DNA of 64,000 bases from positions 62,001 through 126,000 of the forward strand of contig JALNQF010000001.1 of NCBI GenBank assembly GCA_028456385.1, written 5' to 3'. The notes under the pieces are model-generated. The model saw only the letters and a program-made list of their open reading frames with translations, was not told the DNA's origin and made no database searches. This DNA comes from Ophiosphaerella korrae (Eukaryota; Ascomycota; Dothideomycetes; Pleosporales; Phaeosphaeriaceae). Position numbers and translations under genes: made by a program. Within the stretch, counting starts at the first letter, position 1. Each line of letters opens with the position of its first letter. Of this stretch, positions 1-12,068 are shown in pieces.

Positions 1-1042
1 TGGAGGCCGCTTGACGATCAGAACTCGTGTCGCCCTCAAAAATATCGTCCTTGGGCTTGAGACATTTTGTCACTGTAATAATGAGCAACAGAATAACTGC
101 AAAGCCCGGTGAGCTTGATTCGTCTGCCTTCTGCTCCCAGAAAGTTGAGTATTCTTTCCAAAAAGATGGTTCATGAAGGATCCTGTACGAGTTTTCCCAT
201 GTCTGGAAGTAGAGACCGACTTGCAAATCTACTTCACTGCGCTTGGGCAGAACTGCAAACACCTCTTCGTTCGTACCCTGCATATGAGCACTGATTTGCT
301 TGGCGTAGATCTTTCTGCGCTGGCGGAAAGTCTTGAAGTCTGTGTGTAAGTATGCAGAGTTAGCGGTTATCTTCAATTCGATCTTGTTTCAACGACTGAC
401 CAGTCTTGACACGCATGATAGAATGGTCAAGTGTAAGTGCTTCGCGCGTGAATAGCTGAAGCTCTCGAAACTGTATTGGATAAGCTTGTGTAAGGTATTC
501 TAAGAGGTAACTTGAACCTGTGCAATGGTGCTCATGACACTGGTCGAGCCACAAAACTGTGTCTTGAATCCCTTCCCTCGAAACATCATATCTTCCTTGA
601 TCTGAGGCTCTACTGGGCTGGAATCTACAAATTGTGACGATGAATTTTTATCTTTCGCAGCCAGTTTGCGCTCCAACAACTCGATCCTCCTCTCTTGTGC
701 ACGTGTCTTCAGTCGCAGCGCATCTAGTGATGGTTGGCCCGGCACGTGCTCTGATCTGCCGTTTTCTGGCAGCGCGAATGCTGGATTATGCTCATCAGCG
801 TGGAATCCATTGTTACCTGTCGCGTCTTCCAGTAAACGAGGATCATATGTGCATTGGTCGGTTCGTCCGGTCTTTTGACAGCGTCCACACACGGGATAGA
901 CGCGATCGCATTTCATTTTGCGGCTCCGACACGCGTAGCACGATAATACTTTGCGCTTCTTGCTCGTGCGTTTGCCTCCTGGCGAGCCCTCATGGTCCGG
1001 AGTATTCTCACGTGATTCGGGGTCGATACTTCTGGTAGACAT
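1..1042 (-). CDS. Zn2Cys6 fungal transcription factor, 3' end outside window
   Basis: Nuclear zinc-binuclear-cluster regulator. Reading the minus strand, exon 1 (1042-518) encodes a basic N-terminus with the six-cysteine cluster CYACRSRKMKC...CGRC...C at residues 35, 38, 45, 52, 55 and 64, then a likely coiled-coil linker near residues 107-130 (RLKTRAQERRIELLERKLAA). Two introns are inferred: 517-471 (47 nt) and 400-340 (61 nt, GTCAGT donor, ACACAG acceptor, CTAAC branch). Splicing gives FRELQLFTREAL, RVKTDFKTFRQRRK and SEVDLQVGLYFQTWENSYR, which match the start of the fungal-specific middle homology domain. Start chosen at ATG 1042, which has a good ACC context; the frame is open slightly further up but without an ATG. 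The protein continues past base 1. The target pathway is not identifiable; no linked cluster is visible on this side. Confidence 0.88.
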
Positions 1043-3154
1043 GGTAGCCCAAAGATGCAACTTGAGGTAGAAGAGGGAGCTCGCTGCTTGCGTGATGGTT
1101 GATGTCGGATAAGCCGGAGATAAATGGAGATTCGGCGCTACTAGCTGGGATCACCGAACTGCATCCATGAGTCAGCTCGCATAAGCCGTCCTGACTCCAA
1201 AGCTATCGCGAAGAAGGCATGGAAACACTTATGGCTGTCTTTGGTAGTCAAGTTTGTGTCGAGATAAAGTTACGAGACCATAACGGGGCGCGACGCCGTT
1301 GTGCGCAAAGACTAGGCCATTGATTTAGAAAATGGCATTTTGGGCCCCGGACACCTGTAGGCTGTATATCGCAACCATGCCCTGTTGCCTGATTTCTATA
1401 TGGATCGCCCTCTATTGACTACTTATTCATAAGTAAAGCAGGAAGAGGCAAGACACAACCATTTAAACTTGGCTGGTACATCAAGCTTTCCCATAGCCGC
1501 ACAGCACAGGTACGTGATGCAGGGACCACCTAGTTTTTCGCCAGCAGCCATCGCGTCGTGCTTCCACACACCACACAATGCCTACCTTCATAAGCTCGAC
1601 GTAGTAGCAACTTCCTTGCTCTGATAGTTAGCGATTCAATGCATGTATTGTGTTTAAATCCCTCATACAAGCTAAACAGGCCTCCTTACACATTCAGAGC
1701 AATTGACCGATTTCCCAGCATCTTGAATCTGGCTGTCGCTGAGGTGATTGTACCCGGTTACTCTTCGTAAACTCCCAAGCGCAAGTTTGTGCCCACTGGT
1801 AACCCCGGCCTGGATCCTGGCTTGTAATATATTGCCATGCGTTGGGGAGCTTGGAAGAACTCAAAGACCGGCTCCAATAGGAAAGCTTTCCTTATTCAAC
1901 TTGGCCACTATACTTGATTGCTTGTCTGCACTCCAGTTTCCGAACACCATCTCTGTGCAACCACCGATGGAAATATCCAAAGTGGTCGAACATCCGAACT
2001 AATTCTGTTCTTGTTGATTGTTTAAGCGTTGTGAAAGTTGCTGGTAACTTGGCTATGTTGGCTTCCCATACATAGTTTGTGTGGATACTTTTTCGCACGA
2101 GCAGCAAGTCTACTGCTTGGCCGCAGCTGCCCATTTGCATATTATCGGAGGTTTGTTCTTTGTGCACGTTCATCTATTTTTCGAACGAAAAGCGGGGAAC
2201 TCCACGTTTCTCCAGACCTAACTTTACCGATCACGGCATTAATCTCCATTGCCGGGCCTCATTCGTCATTCGATATTACCGCAAAGAATCTCAGACCACA
2301 TGTTTCCCCGTATGTATATGCATACATGTACACTCACTGAGGCAGCTTCTCGAGTCGGGTCATATTCTCAAACTTGGTGGCATGGTTTTAGGCAGGTGGG
2401 CTTACTGGGCCTACTCTTTCTCATTATTCTGAAAGTAATAAAAAAGAGCATGTTTCTCTACCTGTTGTCTTGTAATCGAAATACTGGCTACTGCTACTTG
2501 ATTAAAATAATGAAATGGAGCCACTTGCAGGGGACGGAGCATCGCGTTCAGACCTAAGTCGCCTAGGTCACGGCAGTGAGCTTCGAGTTGCTTTCTACGT
2601 CTTAGCCGTGCTGACAGCCGTGCGGGGAATCCTGTCATGAGATCTTCGAAGTTGTATGAACATACATCATTCGTTGGTCTTTGAATCAGACCCCTCCACA
2701 CTATATTGCCCGAGATTGGACGGAGACCCTTAGCCCAACAGAAGGTACGCTTGGCTTCGAGAAGCTGTGGTGCCCAGGATCACCCGTTTCCAGAAAAGAC
2801 AGCATCATAACACCCTCATCCACGGCTTTGACGAGGGTAGGGAATCCATGCGGGCCGGAGCCTATGTTTCTAGACTTGGTGCATCCACAATAACAAGTAA
2901 ATCTATGCCTATTGGTCAACCAGCAAGTACATGTGATGAGCTGAGCAAGATTCGGTCACACAGATCTTAGTTACATGAATGAGGCTATCAGCCTCCAAGA
3001 CCCCTCGTTCATCTTTCATTTGGATCTTCTGGCCGCTCATATGTACCCCCCCTCCGTTTCATATTGCATACTACTACCCATCATCTGGGTAGGTCTTGCC
3101 ACCTCCGGGCCATGATGGGCGAAGAGGACCACAAAAGATCGTCTCGGCGCGCGG
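1043..3154. other. Intergenic region, no gene seen
   Basis: This is the shared upstream region of the divergent Zn2Cys6 regulator and the GH7 gene. The open frames here are short, lack a splice-consistent continuation and show no recognisable motif. The base composition is ordinary, apart from a pyrimidine-rich run near 3043-3052 (CCCCCCCTCC), which could be a CreA-type repressor site. Confidence 0.5.
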
Positions 3155-3162
3155 TATAAAAG
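3155..3162 (+). promoter_or_regulatory. TATA box of GH7 gene
   Basis: TATAAAAG lies 51 bases before the GH7 start codon, a typical spacing for highly induced secreted-enzyme genes of filamentous fungi. No convincing GGCTAAA (XlnR-type) site was seen close by. Confidence 0.65.
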
Positions 3163-3212
3163 GACTCGAGTTCCTAAGGGCCTGAGTATTGCACCATCAG
3201 CAGGCGTTCATC

Positions 3213-4672
3213 ATGTATCGCAGTCTTGTCTTTGTAGCATCGGCACTCTCTGTAGCCCGAGGGCAACTTGTCGGTACGGAGACGACCGAAACCCACCCTA
3301 GCATGACCTGGCAGTCTTGCACTGCAAAGGGAAGCTGCACAACCAAAAATGGCAAGATTACAGTTGACTCCAACTGGCGCTGGCTTCATGTGAAGGGCGG
3401 GTATGAAGTCACTTCAACTATTGCCTTGCCGAACACTGACAGTTTTCAGATACACCAACTGCTACACCGGAAACGAGTGGAACAAAACCACTTGTAAGGA
3501 CAACAAGTCCTGTGCAACTAACTGCGCTCTCGATGGTGCGGATTACAAAGGAACCTACGGCATCACGGCTAGCGGCAACTCGCTGCAGCTGAAGTTCGTC
3601 ACCAAGGGGTCATACTCGACCAACATTGGTTCACGAACATACCTGATGGCGTCGGATACTGCGTATGAAATGTTTAAGTTTACCGGAAATCATGAGTTCA
3701 CATTCGATGTTGATGTCTCGAACCTGCCTTGTGGCCTCAATGGTGCCTTGTACTTTGTGTCCATGGATGCAGATGGCGGTATGAAGAAATACTCGTCCAA
3801 TAAGGCTGGCGCCAAGTACGGCACCGGTTACTGCGATGCTCAGTGCCCTAGGGATCTAAAGTTCATCAATGGCGAGGTATGTGACTTCCGTTGTCGTGCG
3901 ACCTCACCTACTCACTAATTCGTAGGGAAATGTTGAAAATTGGAAGCCCTCATCTAACGATGCCAACGCAGGCGTCGGCGGCTACGGCTCCTGCTGCGCC
4001 GAGATGGATATCTGGGAGGCTAATTCCGTCAGCTCGGCGGTGACGCCCCATGCTTGCAGTACGATTGAGCAGTCTCGTTGCGATGGCGACAAATGTGGTG
4101 GAACTTATTCGGCTGACCGCTATGCCGGTGTGTGCGATCCCGATGGTTGCGACTTCAACAGCTACCGCATGGGCGTTAAGGACTTCTACGGAAAGGGTAA
4201 GACCGTCGACACGTCTAAGAAGTTCACTGTCGTGACCCAGTTTATCGGCACTGGTGACGCCATGGAGATCAAGCGCTTCTATGTCCAGGGCGGAAAGACC
4301 ATTGCCCAACCCGCCTCCACCATCCCTGGCGTCGAGGGTAACTCCATCACTACCAAGTTCTGCGACGCTCAGAAGGCCGCCTTCAAGGACAAATACACCT
4401 ACAAGGACAAGGGTGGAACAGCCAATATGGCAAAGGCTCTGGCCCAAGGAATGGTGCTCGTTATGTCGTTGTGGGATGACCATTATTCAAACATGTTGTG
4501 GCTGGACTCGACGTATCCGACTGACAAGAATGTTGAAACAGATCTGGGGTCTGGCCGAGGTGAATGTGAAACATCATCGGGTGTGCCTGCGGATATTGAG
4601 AGCAAGAGTGCGAGTGCTTCGGTCACATACTCCAACATCAAGTTCGGCCCAATCAACTCGACTTTTAGTTAG
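3213..4672 (+). CDS. GH7 cellobiohydrolase (reducing-end exoglucanase), no CBM
   Basis: Secreted retaining glycoside hydrolase family 7 enzyme that releases cellobiose from cellulose. Three exons, 3213-3400, 3450-3876 and 3926-4672, with two 49-nt introns (GTATGA...TTCAG and GTATGT...CGTAG) give 453 residues. A signal peptide ([17 protein letters not shown]) precedes the mature [19 protein letters not shown] start typical of the family. The catalytic signature is EMDIWEANS, with nucleophile and acid/base glutamates in ExDxxE. Other family blocks are [45 protein letters not shown] and [10 protein letters not shown]. The CBH-like loop sequences favour exo- over endoglucanase. The protein ends just after the catalytic domain ([10 protein letters not shown]), so the linker and CBM1 found on many homologues are absent. 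All residues expected for activity that I checked are intact. Confidence 0.96.
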
Positions 4673-5209
4673 AAACAGCAGCGAGATATATCAGCGGGGG
4701 ATAGAGATGCAATGCCGGTGAAGGTGGTCAGAGGGATACACTTAGTCACTCGTTTAGGAAAGAATTCGATTCAAAGTACATAGTATTGTCAACGTAGATC
4801 ATACATTGCTTTCAATGCACAGAAGAATGAAATGTAGGCCATGGTATCTTTCGTCAATCCCAAGAGTATGGGGCAAGAGACGTGTCTAGCATGGCCATAC
4901 TCAACAACGCGGATGTGCAAAGACATCCAGCAGTTGGAGAGCGGTCGCTCTAGGGCGGGTAGTATCACACCAATGCCGTGGGAGAAGGCAAGGGTGCTTC
5001 TGGTCGCCCGTGGTACATACTTTCAAAGCAAAATTCTCGCAAGGGGAGGGATCAACGCGTCTGTTGTACTTACAAGTTTGTTCGTGCGCCAGTGTGGTGA
5101 CCACAGTGAATGAAGGCAATGGCAGCCGAGCATTGATGGCCAGTGCTTAGAGTGCGAGGTCGAAGCGAGTGTGGTGTGTGAGAAAGGTTGAGAAAGGGCG
5201 TGGGCGTGC
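4673..5209. other. Downstream of GH7; possible short minus-strand unit
   Basis: No recognisable protein. On the minus strand an ATG at 5119 (residues MPSFTVVTTLAHEQT) runs straight into a consensus GTAAGT donor at 5073-5068, behind a TATA element, so a small transcribed gene or gene remnant is possible. I could not find a following exon with familiar sequence. Confidence 0.3.
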
Positions 5210-5217
5210 CTTATATA
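5210..5217 (-). promoter_or_regulatory. TATA-like element on minus strand
   Basis: On the minus strand TATATAAG is followed by a C/T-rich leader (CTTTCTCAACCTTTCTCAC) and ATG codons at about 5132 and 5119. This arrangement resembles a fungal promoter and leader, but no convincing coding region follows. Confidence 0.35.
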
Positions 5218-5239
5218 GGTCGGTAGACGACGCTAACCG

Positions 5240-6280
5240 CTTTTACTCATGGTCACCCAAGGTGAATCACAATTTGGACGTCATGCTATCTTAGCTTGTT
5301 CGGCACGTGCCAATTTAGTGAAAGTTAGAATAGGCACCGATTATGCTAAGACTCTTGCTTATACCGCCGGTCAATTGACCTCACTTCACTTCGGGATTGC
5401 ACCACTATTCAGAACTCGCTGGGCACCCTATCACCAAAGGACAGTAAATCGTAACATATCGCATAGAGAGGATGTAGTTGAGAAGCCAATCTACTCGGGT
5501 TCTGGCCACGAAAGAAAGACGGGGGAAGCAAATGCTTCGCATAGAAGATTTGTTGGAGCGGGACCTCAAATACATATAGTCAAAGCTACCAATCAAGCAA
5601 CAAGCTGAGGACCAAAAACTTTTCTGAGAACAAGAAAAGACAAGACGCACTTGGCGGCTTATCCAGGCTCAGCATTCCTACTCCAAGTCTTACTCAAAAA
5701 AATTCCTGCCACGCGATCCACGCTACAAGATACGCTAGCTCCACATCCAACATCGGACGCCAGTACAATCCACTCTTGACTCGCCCAGAACCTATAGTTT
5801 GAACCTTGGTAACTCTACCTAGGAATGGCATACTGAATGAGTATATTGGCTATTACGCTACGGGGCAATCTTTACTACAGCAACCTATAGGCTACAAGAC
5901 TGTCTTGTTGGACTAACAACACCTTCTTTTATCGAGGTAACTAGGTTATCATGGTACAGCTTTCCATCACACATGGGAACTTAGAACCTTTTAGTTACTC
6001 GATTTAATTACATTCGCAATAAAACTTTTTACATTCAAAATCTACCGCAAAAAAGCAGTGTAAACCTTAGGGTTGCCTAAGTCCTAAAAACCACACAGCC
6101 TTGAAACTCTAGTGGTATTCAACTCCCTCAGGATGGATAGTGTGCATAACTAGGTTTCAGGGTACCTAGTCACTTACATCTAATTGCTGGACATGGCTGG
6201 GACGTCAGCCCGTTGTTTACTAGTATCCACATATTATTAACAATTATCCTGTCATGTGCATAGCTGTGGAGATCTCGGGC
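5240..6280. other. Intergenic, slightly AT-rich, no gene seen
   Basis: The open frames here lack splice-consistent extension or motifs. Composition becomes AT-rich from about 5.8 kb. No repeat or RNA gene was recognised. Confidence 0.45.
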
Positions 6281-6613
6281 TTACCGGACTTCGTTGTTGA
6301 GACGGTACAGGGCCAACTTCAACTGCTCGAGCTCCTCCGCAATTTCTGCTTTCTGCTGGTCGGTGGTGCAATAATGGAGTTCCCAGACACTCTTGGTGAT
6401 TAGGTCTAACTTGTTGTGAACGAAACTTGCGTGGCATTCATCCAGGTTCGGGCGAGCGCCCGGAGGAAGGTTTCTCAGCACCTCGGCAACGTATGCCTTG
6501 AGCTCAACCAGGTGAGATTTAGCGCGGCGTAGCACGACGTAGTGGCGGCGCGATCGCACATGCAAGAACGGGACGAAGACAGGGAGGACGGCGAGGTTGT
6601 TGATATTCGACAT
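6281..6613 (-). CDS. Small hypothetical protein (110 aa)
   Basis: A single open frame starting at ATG 6613 (MSNINNLAVLPVFVPFL). The first in-frame codon further up is TTG, so it was not used. Residues about 5-17 are hydrophobic and could be a short targeting or anchor segment, followed by an Arg/His-rich stretch (HVRSRRHYVVLRR). A helical, charged second half (QQKAEIAEELEQLKLALYRL) probably forms a coiled coil. The stop TAA overlaps a GTAAGC that could be a splice donor, so the true C-terminus may differ. Family unknown; it could be a real small gene or a fortuitous frame. Confidence 0.45.
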   Translation of the reverse strand: MSNINNLAVLPVFVPFLHVRSRRHYVVLRRAKSHLVELKAYVAEVLRNLPPGARPNLDECHASFVHNKLDLITKSVWELHYCTTDQQKAEIAEELEQLKLALYRLNNEVR

Positions 6614-6629
6614 TGTATAGAATTTCAAG

Positions 6630-7704
6630 GTTGTTTCAGAAAGAAGAATGTGGTATTGTGGTGGGTGAGGCTAGTAAAGGGTACAATAACGTGGACCAGA
6701 AGAAAACTTTATATTACCAAGGTGCGGGGAAGAAGCCTCTTCAGTTTCAATCGAAAGTGAAAGTAGAAAGGTTTGCGCGAAGATTTAGTTGTTTCTCACT
6801 ATATTGACTGTCAAATTCGTATCCATAACTGCTCAGTTTGCTGCCTATACAGTTCTTGAACTCTACTTTATTTTTTTTACCAACAAAGTAGTATAGCGGT
6901 TATGCAGAAAAGTCTCAATTAGCCTAAGCAGTTAGTACTATAGTAGACGAAGATATAATTCAGTCCTCGGTTTTGATCCTCAAAGCGATTTGGAGTCCAG
7001 CGTTGGCTACTACATAAACGCTTCAATAAGAAACTCGAACCCAGAGCATACATGACGTTTACGGGTTAGAATTGAAATATTTCTACTACAGGAGCTTTTG
7101 GTAATATAAGGAACTCATCCAGATACCTAGGCTATACTTTTGGTACCAGCACAGCATACTTATATCTGCTATCCTCCCTGTAAAAACTTACATCTTATAC
7201 CTTGTCAGCTTTTTGCTATATTCAATTCAACATTAGAAAATTTTGTTCATTTTGGATCTGAAAGCTATTCAGGTACAGTTATATTATGTCATCTTACATG
7301 CTCAGTACAGCCCTGGAATTATTACCGCCTATCTAGCCTTGGACCTGACGTTTGCCCTACAACAGGGAGCGGTGTAAATCAATAGTAGCAGAGATTCGTA
7401 AATTCTTACCGGCCGATACCGACACCAACCAGCGGTAACTTTCGATAGCTAAAAAAAAATTGCGGATTCTCACTTGGCTTACAACTAACAGCATCTTGGA
7501 ATAACTGCACCCCTGTCCAGGCTCAGCTTAATGGTGAAATATAAAGTAGAAATCTGTTTCCGCAAGCTACGCTGTTTGCAATTAGCGGTTAAAATTACAA
7601 ACAGAAGCGCTTACACATACCCTTTTCGGCTGTGACTTTGTTTGCGACTTACCTATGGTGAAAATTGAGCGGAAAATCTATGTTGCCGCAACTTTCTCTG
7701 TGGG
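6630..7704. other. AT-rich intergenic region
   Basis: No gene, RNA or clear repeat was recognised. It is the upstream region of the gene at 7867 and the leader side of the minus-strand gene ending at 6281. Confidence 0.45.
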
Positions 7705-7711
7705 TATATAA
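7705..7711 (+). promoter_or_regulatory. TATA box within GTGGG/CCCAC flanks
   Basis: TATATAA sits between GTGGG and CCCCCAC, so the flanks form a short inverted repeat around the TATA element. It lies about 155 bases upstream of the start codon at 7867 and is followed by a C/A-rich leader, as in efficiently transcribed fungal genes. Confidence 0.5.
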
Positions 7712-7866
7712 ACCCCCACCCCCACCTCGATCACTTAATCATTACTCCTTCAATTCTTGAAATCTTTTCGATCACCACACACGCCAACTGCGCACACCTA
7801 CTAGACACAACTCTACCAGGCACCACCCACCACACCACCACCACAAACCCCGCCGATTCCCGCAAG

Positions 7867-8477
7867 ATGAACCACGAACAGACCAACCGCCTCACCGCCA
7901 AGATCCGCGAACTCGAGTCGCGTTTCGACCGCATCGAACAACGTCTCACCGATATCGAGAATGTGATTCGCACAGGAGCTGGACAGGGCGCCCTGCCTGA
8001 CCGTACTCGCGAACAAGCTCCGCCTTCTGCGTCTGGACCAGCTCGCAACTCGGACAATTCGAGCTTCCTGCCGTTCGCCATCGAGTACATTGCCTCGAAG
8101 TATGAGCGCAAGCATCCTAGCGATGATCGTTCCTGGTAAGTCATCACCCTCAACCCTCTGAACACCTACTAACAACATCTAGTGGCCATGCTCACTGCCA
8201 GGCCCCAACCTTCTCGTTCAACTGCTTCCGCAACGACCACTTTCGCTGGTGTCGCGAACATCAGCGCCCTATTCTCCAGTCCTACAGCCACTGTGGCCGC
8301 GACTACCGGGACTGTATCTCGGTCCATTGGGCTCACTATGCCAACTGGGAGATGATCGTGCAGATGTCGTATGCTGCCAACTTGGGACGCAAAGGTGTTA
8401 GCAACCTCAAAACCCTTTTGTTTCCGATTGATCTCTACCCTGGCAAGTATGATGCCAATGGTCGATTTATTGGCTAG
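7867..8477 (+). CDS. Cys/His-rich protein of unknown function, two exons
   Basis: Family not recognised. Exon 1 (7867-8135) and exon 2 (8183-8477) are joined across a 47-nt intron with GTAAGT donor, CTACTAAC branch and CATCTAG acceptor; splicing gives 187 residues ending at TAG 8477. The N-terminus (residues about 5-38, TAKIRELESRFDRIEQRL) is an amphipathic helix or coiled coil. A Gly/Pro/Ser-rich linker follows. The second half begins at the splice junction with CGHAHC and continues with spaced Cys and His (FNCFRNDHFRWCREHQRP, YSHCGRDYRDC), suggesting a small metal-binding or disulfide-bonded domain. There is no signal peptide, so intracellular zinc binding is the likelier reading. A TATA box and a leader support expression. 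The strong intron makes this a credible gene. Confidence 0.75.
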
Positions 8478-9552
8478 ACTCTGTTCAGCAGACACATGGT
8501 GGGAGAGCGATGAAGAATGGGAAGGGCCTAGTGTGAAATGCGCCGGAGGGAGAAAAGCAATGGGAAGAAAATTCAGACGAGATGGCCAAATGGCAGAGAC
8601 AGTGGTTTCTACCCATTGGGTAGTTAGTAATCAGTAATGAGATAACTAGAAATCAATTGTATACCCAAATCGGTTTCATTTTGCTTGCGTTCGTTCGTTC
8701 CCTTCTTATAATAGTCGAGATTTTCGTGGAAAATCGATCCAGCCATCCGATTTGGCACCAAGTTCATCTACACTTTCAGATAGCAAGTGGAAGTTGAAGC
8801 TGCCAAGGCACCTATTTCGATAGCGCCTTGGCAGACACAATTCCCCCCAAGTACTTGTGTATCTTATTTTCAGATGTTTAACCATATTTTTATGTCTGAT
8901 ACCCTTCTGAACGTTCAAATTTGCGCACAAGGTATTCGGGGGAAAAAAAATAGCTAAGAGAAAAATAATTTATCTCTTTCGTTACCTAGCTTCAGTTTAT
9001 CTATAAGAGAGAAAGCCTTATATTTAGATTGAAATTGTTATAAGAATATGCCTAGGTAATTATTTGATTGTAATAAAGATAGAATAGGTGTTATATACCT
9101 GTGAGAAAACATCTTCCTCCCTGGGTTGTTAGTGTTCCCTTGTTTATTTAAGTTCTATGAGGTTTCAGTTCTACAGTTTCCAGGCTGTCTATATCCAAAC
9201 ATACCTGGATATATTTGCTAGAAATGGATTTCACAGCTTTTACTTTAGAAGCAGCTAATATCTGGGCGCATTTTTTGGTCCTTGTACAATGTTTAATTAT
9301 TCAAGTTGTTTCATCAAATCTCAACCCGTTGCACTCACCTGCAATCCCTGATTCTTTCACTATAATTTCTGGAGCTGAGATTTATTGGTTCTATCCTGGG
9401 TGAATATCAGTTTGTACGCGCTACTCCTTCCAGTCACCTGTTAAGCTTTTCAGCCAATATTTTGCTTATCTTGTCAATCAACTACACCTTTCGAGACTCC
9501 TCTATCCCACAACACAGGCTAAGCACTTTTGTATCCGTCGCCTTCCGCCTCG
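8478..9552. other. Intergenic, AT-rich centre, no gene seen
   Basis: The stretch 8.9-9.1 kb is rich in A/T and could be an old mutated insertion. The remainder is upstream sequence of the gene at 9553. No coding or RNA feature was recognised. Confidence 0.45.
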
Positions 9553-10623
9553 ATGTCTTCCATTCCGATTACGTCAAATGCACCAGAGCACCGCTCTTCC
9601 TCGTTCACATCTTCTTCTAGAGCGATTCATTCCGGGAATCGATTCTATTCTCGCCTTCCACCTAACAATATCGGTGACCGCCTGGCCAATGCACGAAACA
9701 TTGCTCCCTCTGAAGCCCGCCTTGTGTCAACACCACGTTCCGTATCTTTGACCTCCAGTGAGGGTAGTAGGGTGTCCCTTCTCCCAGCATTTCCGCCTAT
9801 GGCCAACTTCACGCGCTTCGATCATCAAGGACAGAAAGGCCCAAGCGGTCTGAGTTACAACAGCATGGGAGAATCGTTCATGACTGTACAAGGACCCGGG
9901 GGCATGCGCACTCAGCTCATGTCGCCCTCGTCTAATATGGTGGAGAATTTCAACAACAGGTATGGCGCCACCTTTAACGCCCACAAGAACATTGGAAATG
10001 CGCGCTCGGAGATCAGCGACAATTCTGACCGCACGATCCACGCTGCTCACTACAACAACGCGTCTGAGCAAACTTCTTTCATCGACAACAAGGGCAGAGC
10101 ACCAATAGGTGCCATGGAACAGACATTTGTGCGTCAAGCACCAGAGGGAGTAAGTTTTCCTTGGTTATACTTTGCTTATGCACTTACTAAAAGTACCTAG
10201 GCAGCGGATCGCCTCCTTTTTCTTGGACCGCTGCGCTTGATTTACGCCGAGTGTGGAAAGCAGCGCGATGTTGACACGGTGATGAGGGAGCTTGGTGACT
10301 GGATGGATGTCAAGATGCATAAGGATCTGCACCGAGTTGCCTCCTATGACAAAGTCTTGCCCGGCGTGGTATATGCTATCACGATTCCGATGACAGATGA
10401 GGATTGGCTTACTTATAATCAAGCCCTCACGCTCTTCCCTAAGGCAAATCACCTCCATAATTTGCTCTCCGTTGGTGAGGACGCTTTCGACCAGGTCACA
10501 AAGACAAGCCCTAGCTGGTGGGAGCTCACTAAGCCGGGAAAGACCTTGGAGGAGATCATGGCAGGTCTGGTGATGGATCATGGGCTCCGGACCGGTCCGG
10601 TGCCCAAGTCCTCACCATGGTGA
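9553..10623 (+). CDS. Hypothetical protein (339 aa), Ser-rich N-terminus
   Basis: Exons 9553-10149 and 10201-10623 are separated by a 51-nt intron (GTAAGT...CTTACTAA...CCTAG). The ATG at 9553 is the first in the frame; upstream in-frame codons are non-ATG. Residues 1-190 are Ser/Asn-rich and probably disordered. The C-terminal 140 residues, beginning near AADRLLFLGPLRLIYAECGK, look folded and helical (RDVDTVMRELGDWMDVKMH, DEDWLTYNQALTLFPKANH). No signal peptide, membrane segment or known catalytic motif is visible. The clean splice and compositional contrast between halves support a real gene; function is unknown. Confidence 0.75.
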
Positions 10624-12068
10624 GATATGATGACGAGAGCATCCTGGGGTCCTGTCGAACACGGCAGTGAATGTAATGATAGATTAGATGCCCACAGTGC
10701 AGTTCAGTAGCCCTCGAGGCTATTGGAAATAAATAAAATCCACCCAAAAGCCTCTTTATCCACCATTTCCGCGTATGGTAGTGCTCCTGATGCTTATTTT
10801 TGGCGCTGAAGGAAGCCAGGTCGCATGATAGGAATTTTGAGATGACATAGATAGTCTCGTCTTACCCATACCACCTGCCACGGAAGGCCTATTTTTACAA
10901 GTCCTTGCAGCTTCCTTTTCATTTATTGTCTTACCAGTTGAATGACGCAGATGGCTTCCAGGCTACTAGCGCGGCTTCTTTCCTGGTAGTATCATAACTA
11001 TCTGTCGGCCCTCATTTTGACATTTTTCTTCGCTTTCCGCTCTCATCTCGTTCGCAAGGCAGTGTCTCGGAACCCAAAATGCATCCCTTGCATTATAGCA
11101 TCCAATATCTGGTGTTTTGACCATACTAGATGCTGCTCTGCTGTGGCTTCTTGAGTAAGCTCTTACCTTGAGCTCCCCTTGCCTTCATGTCTGGCTCCGG
11201 TATTTGAGATCCCTTGTGACATTTAGCATCAAAACAAAGATTTCGATACCAAAACGGGGATTTTAGATATTGATCCCAACTATCGACCTTGAAACACGCT
11301 GCAGGACGGCTGTGAATTGGATGTACGAAGCCATTGGACATCATTGGAATACCTTACGGATGATCCATGCTTCGGCACGTATGATTTTTGTACCTCCGCA
11401 TTGAGTCAGATTAGCGAATTCATTACAGGTTTTGAGTAATACAACCTTGTCAACACTGGGTGATCTAAATATGCGACTTCCTGTATCTCCGTATCGACTT
11501 TCGTCATGATTCTGTGTTTTTAAGTGGATGGTGTCATAATCTTGTATTATAAGCCAATTGCAAAATCTTTGGTCGATTTAGCCTTCGCCTCACCAAAAGA
11601 AGCACAGCGCATGTCCTACCAAAGGAGCGGAGCCCCTTGTGTGCAGCCGTGTCGCTTTGGGCCTGGACACCCAGGCTCAAGTACTGCACTGCACTGTACG
11701 GGAGCTTAACTCTCTGAAAGTGCTTTTTTGTAATCAAGCCTGTTTTACCCCCTTGGGAGATAATAGTCTAGTACAATGGAGGAGGAACTGGGTCAGGTGA
11801 ACTCACGCCTTGAAAACAATCAAGCTGTGTACTCTCGTGCTATTCTTTTTTCAAGACCTGTTGGTTGATACTTCAAAGCTAGTTTTTGTTTCGCTGTTAG
11901 CTTGAGCGTTAATGTCTGTTGTTGCAGAATGTACTATATGGACGTCCATTTATCCAACCTAGGTATAGGTCAGTAGCACAAAGTATTGGCACTTGTGACT
12001 ATGCCTAGTAGAGCATAGTACGGATATCTATCATAAAAATCGAAGGCTTACCATCAAAAAAATAACTA
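10624..12068. other. Intergenic, no gene seen
   Basis: Only short frames without motifs or splice logic. It ends at the tRNA-like locus at 12069. Confidence 0.45.

Noticed and set aside
3950..4483. 177-codon frame antisense to GH7
   Set aside because: Shadow of a strongly codon-biased real gene on the other strand.
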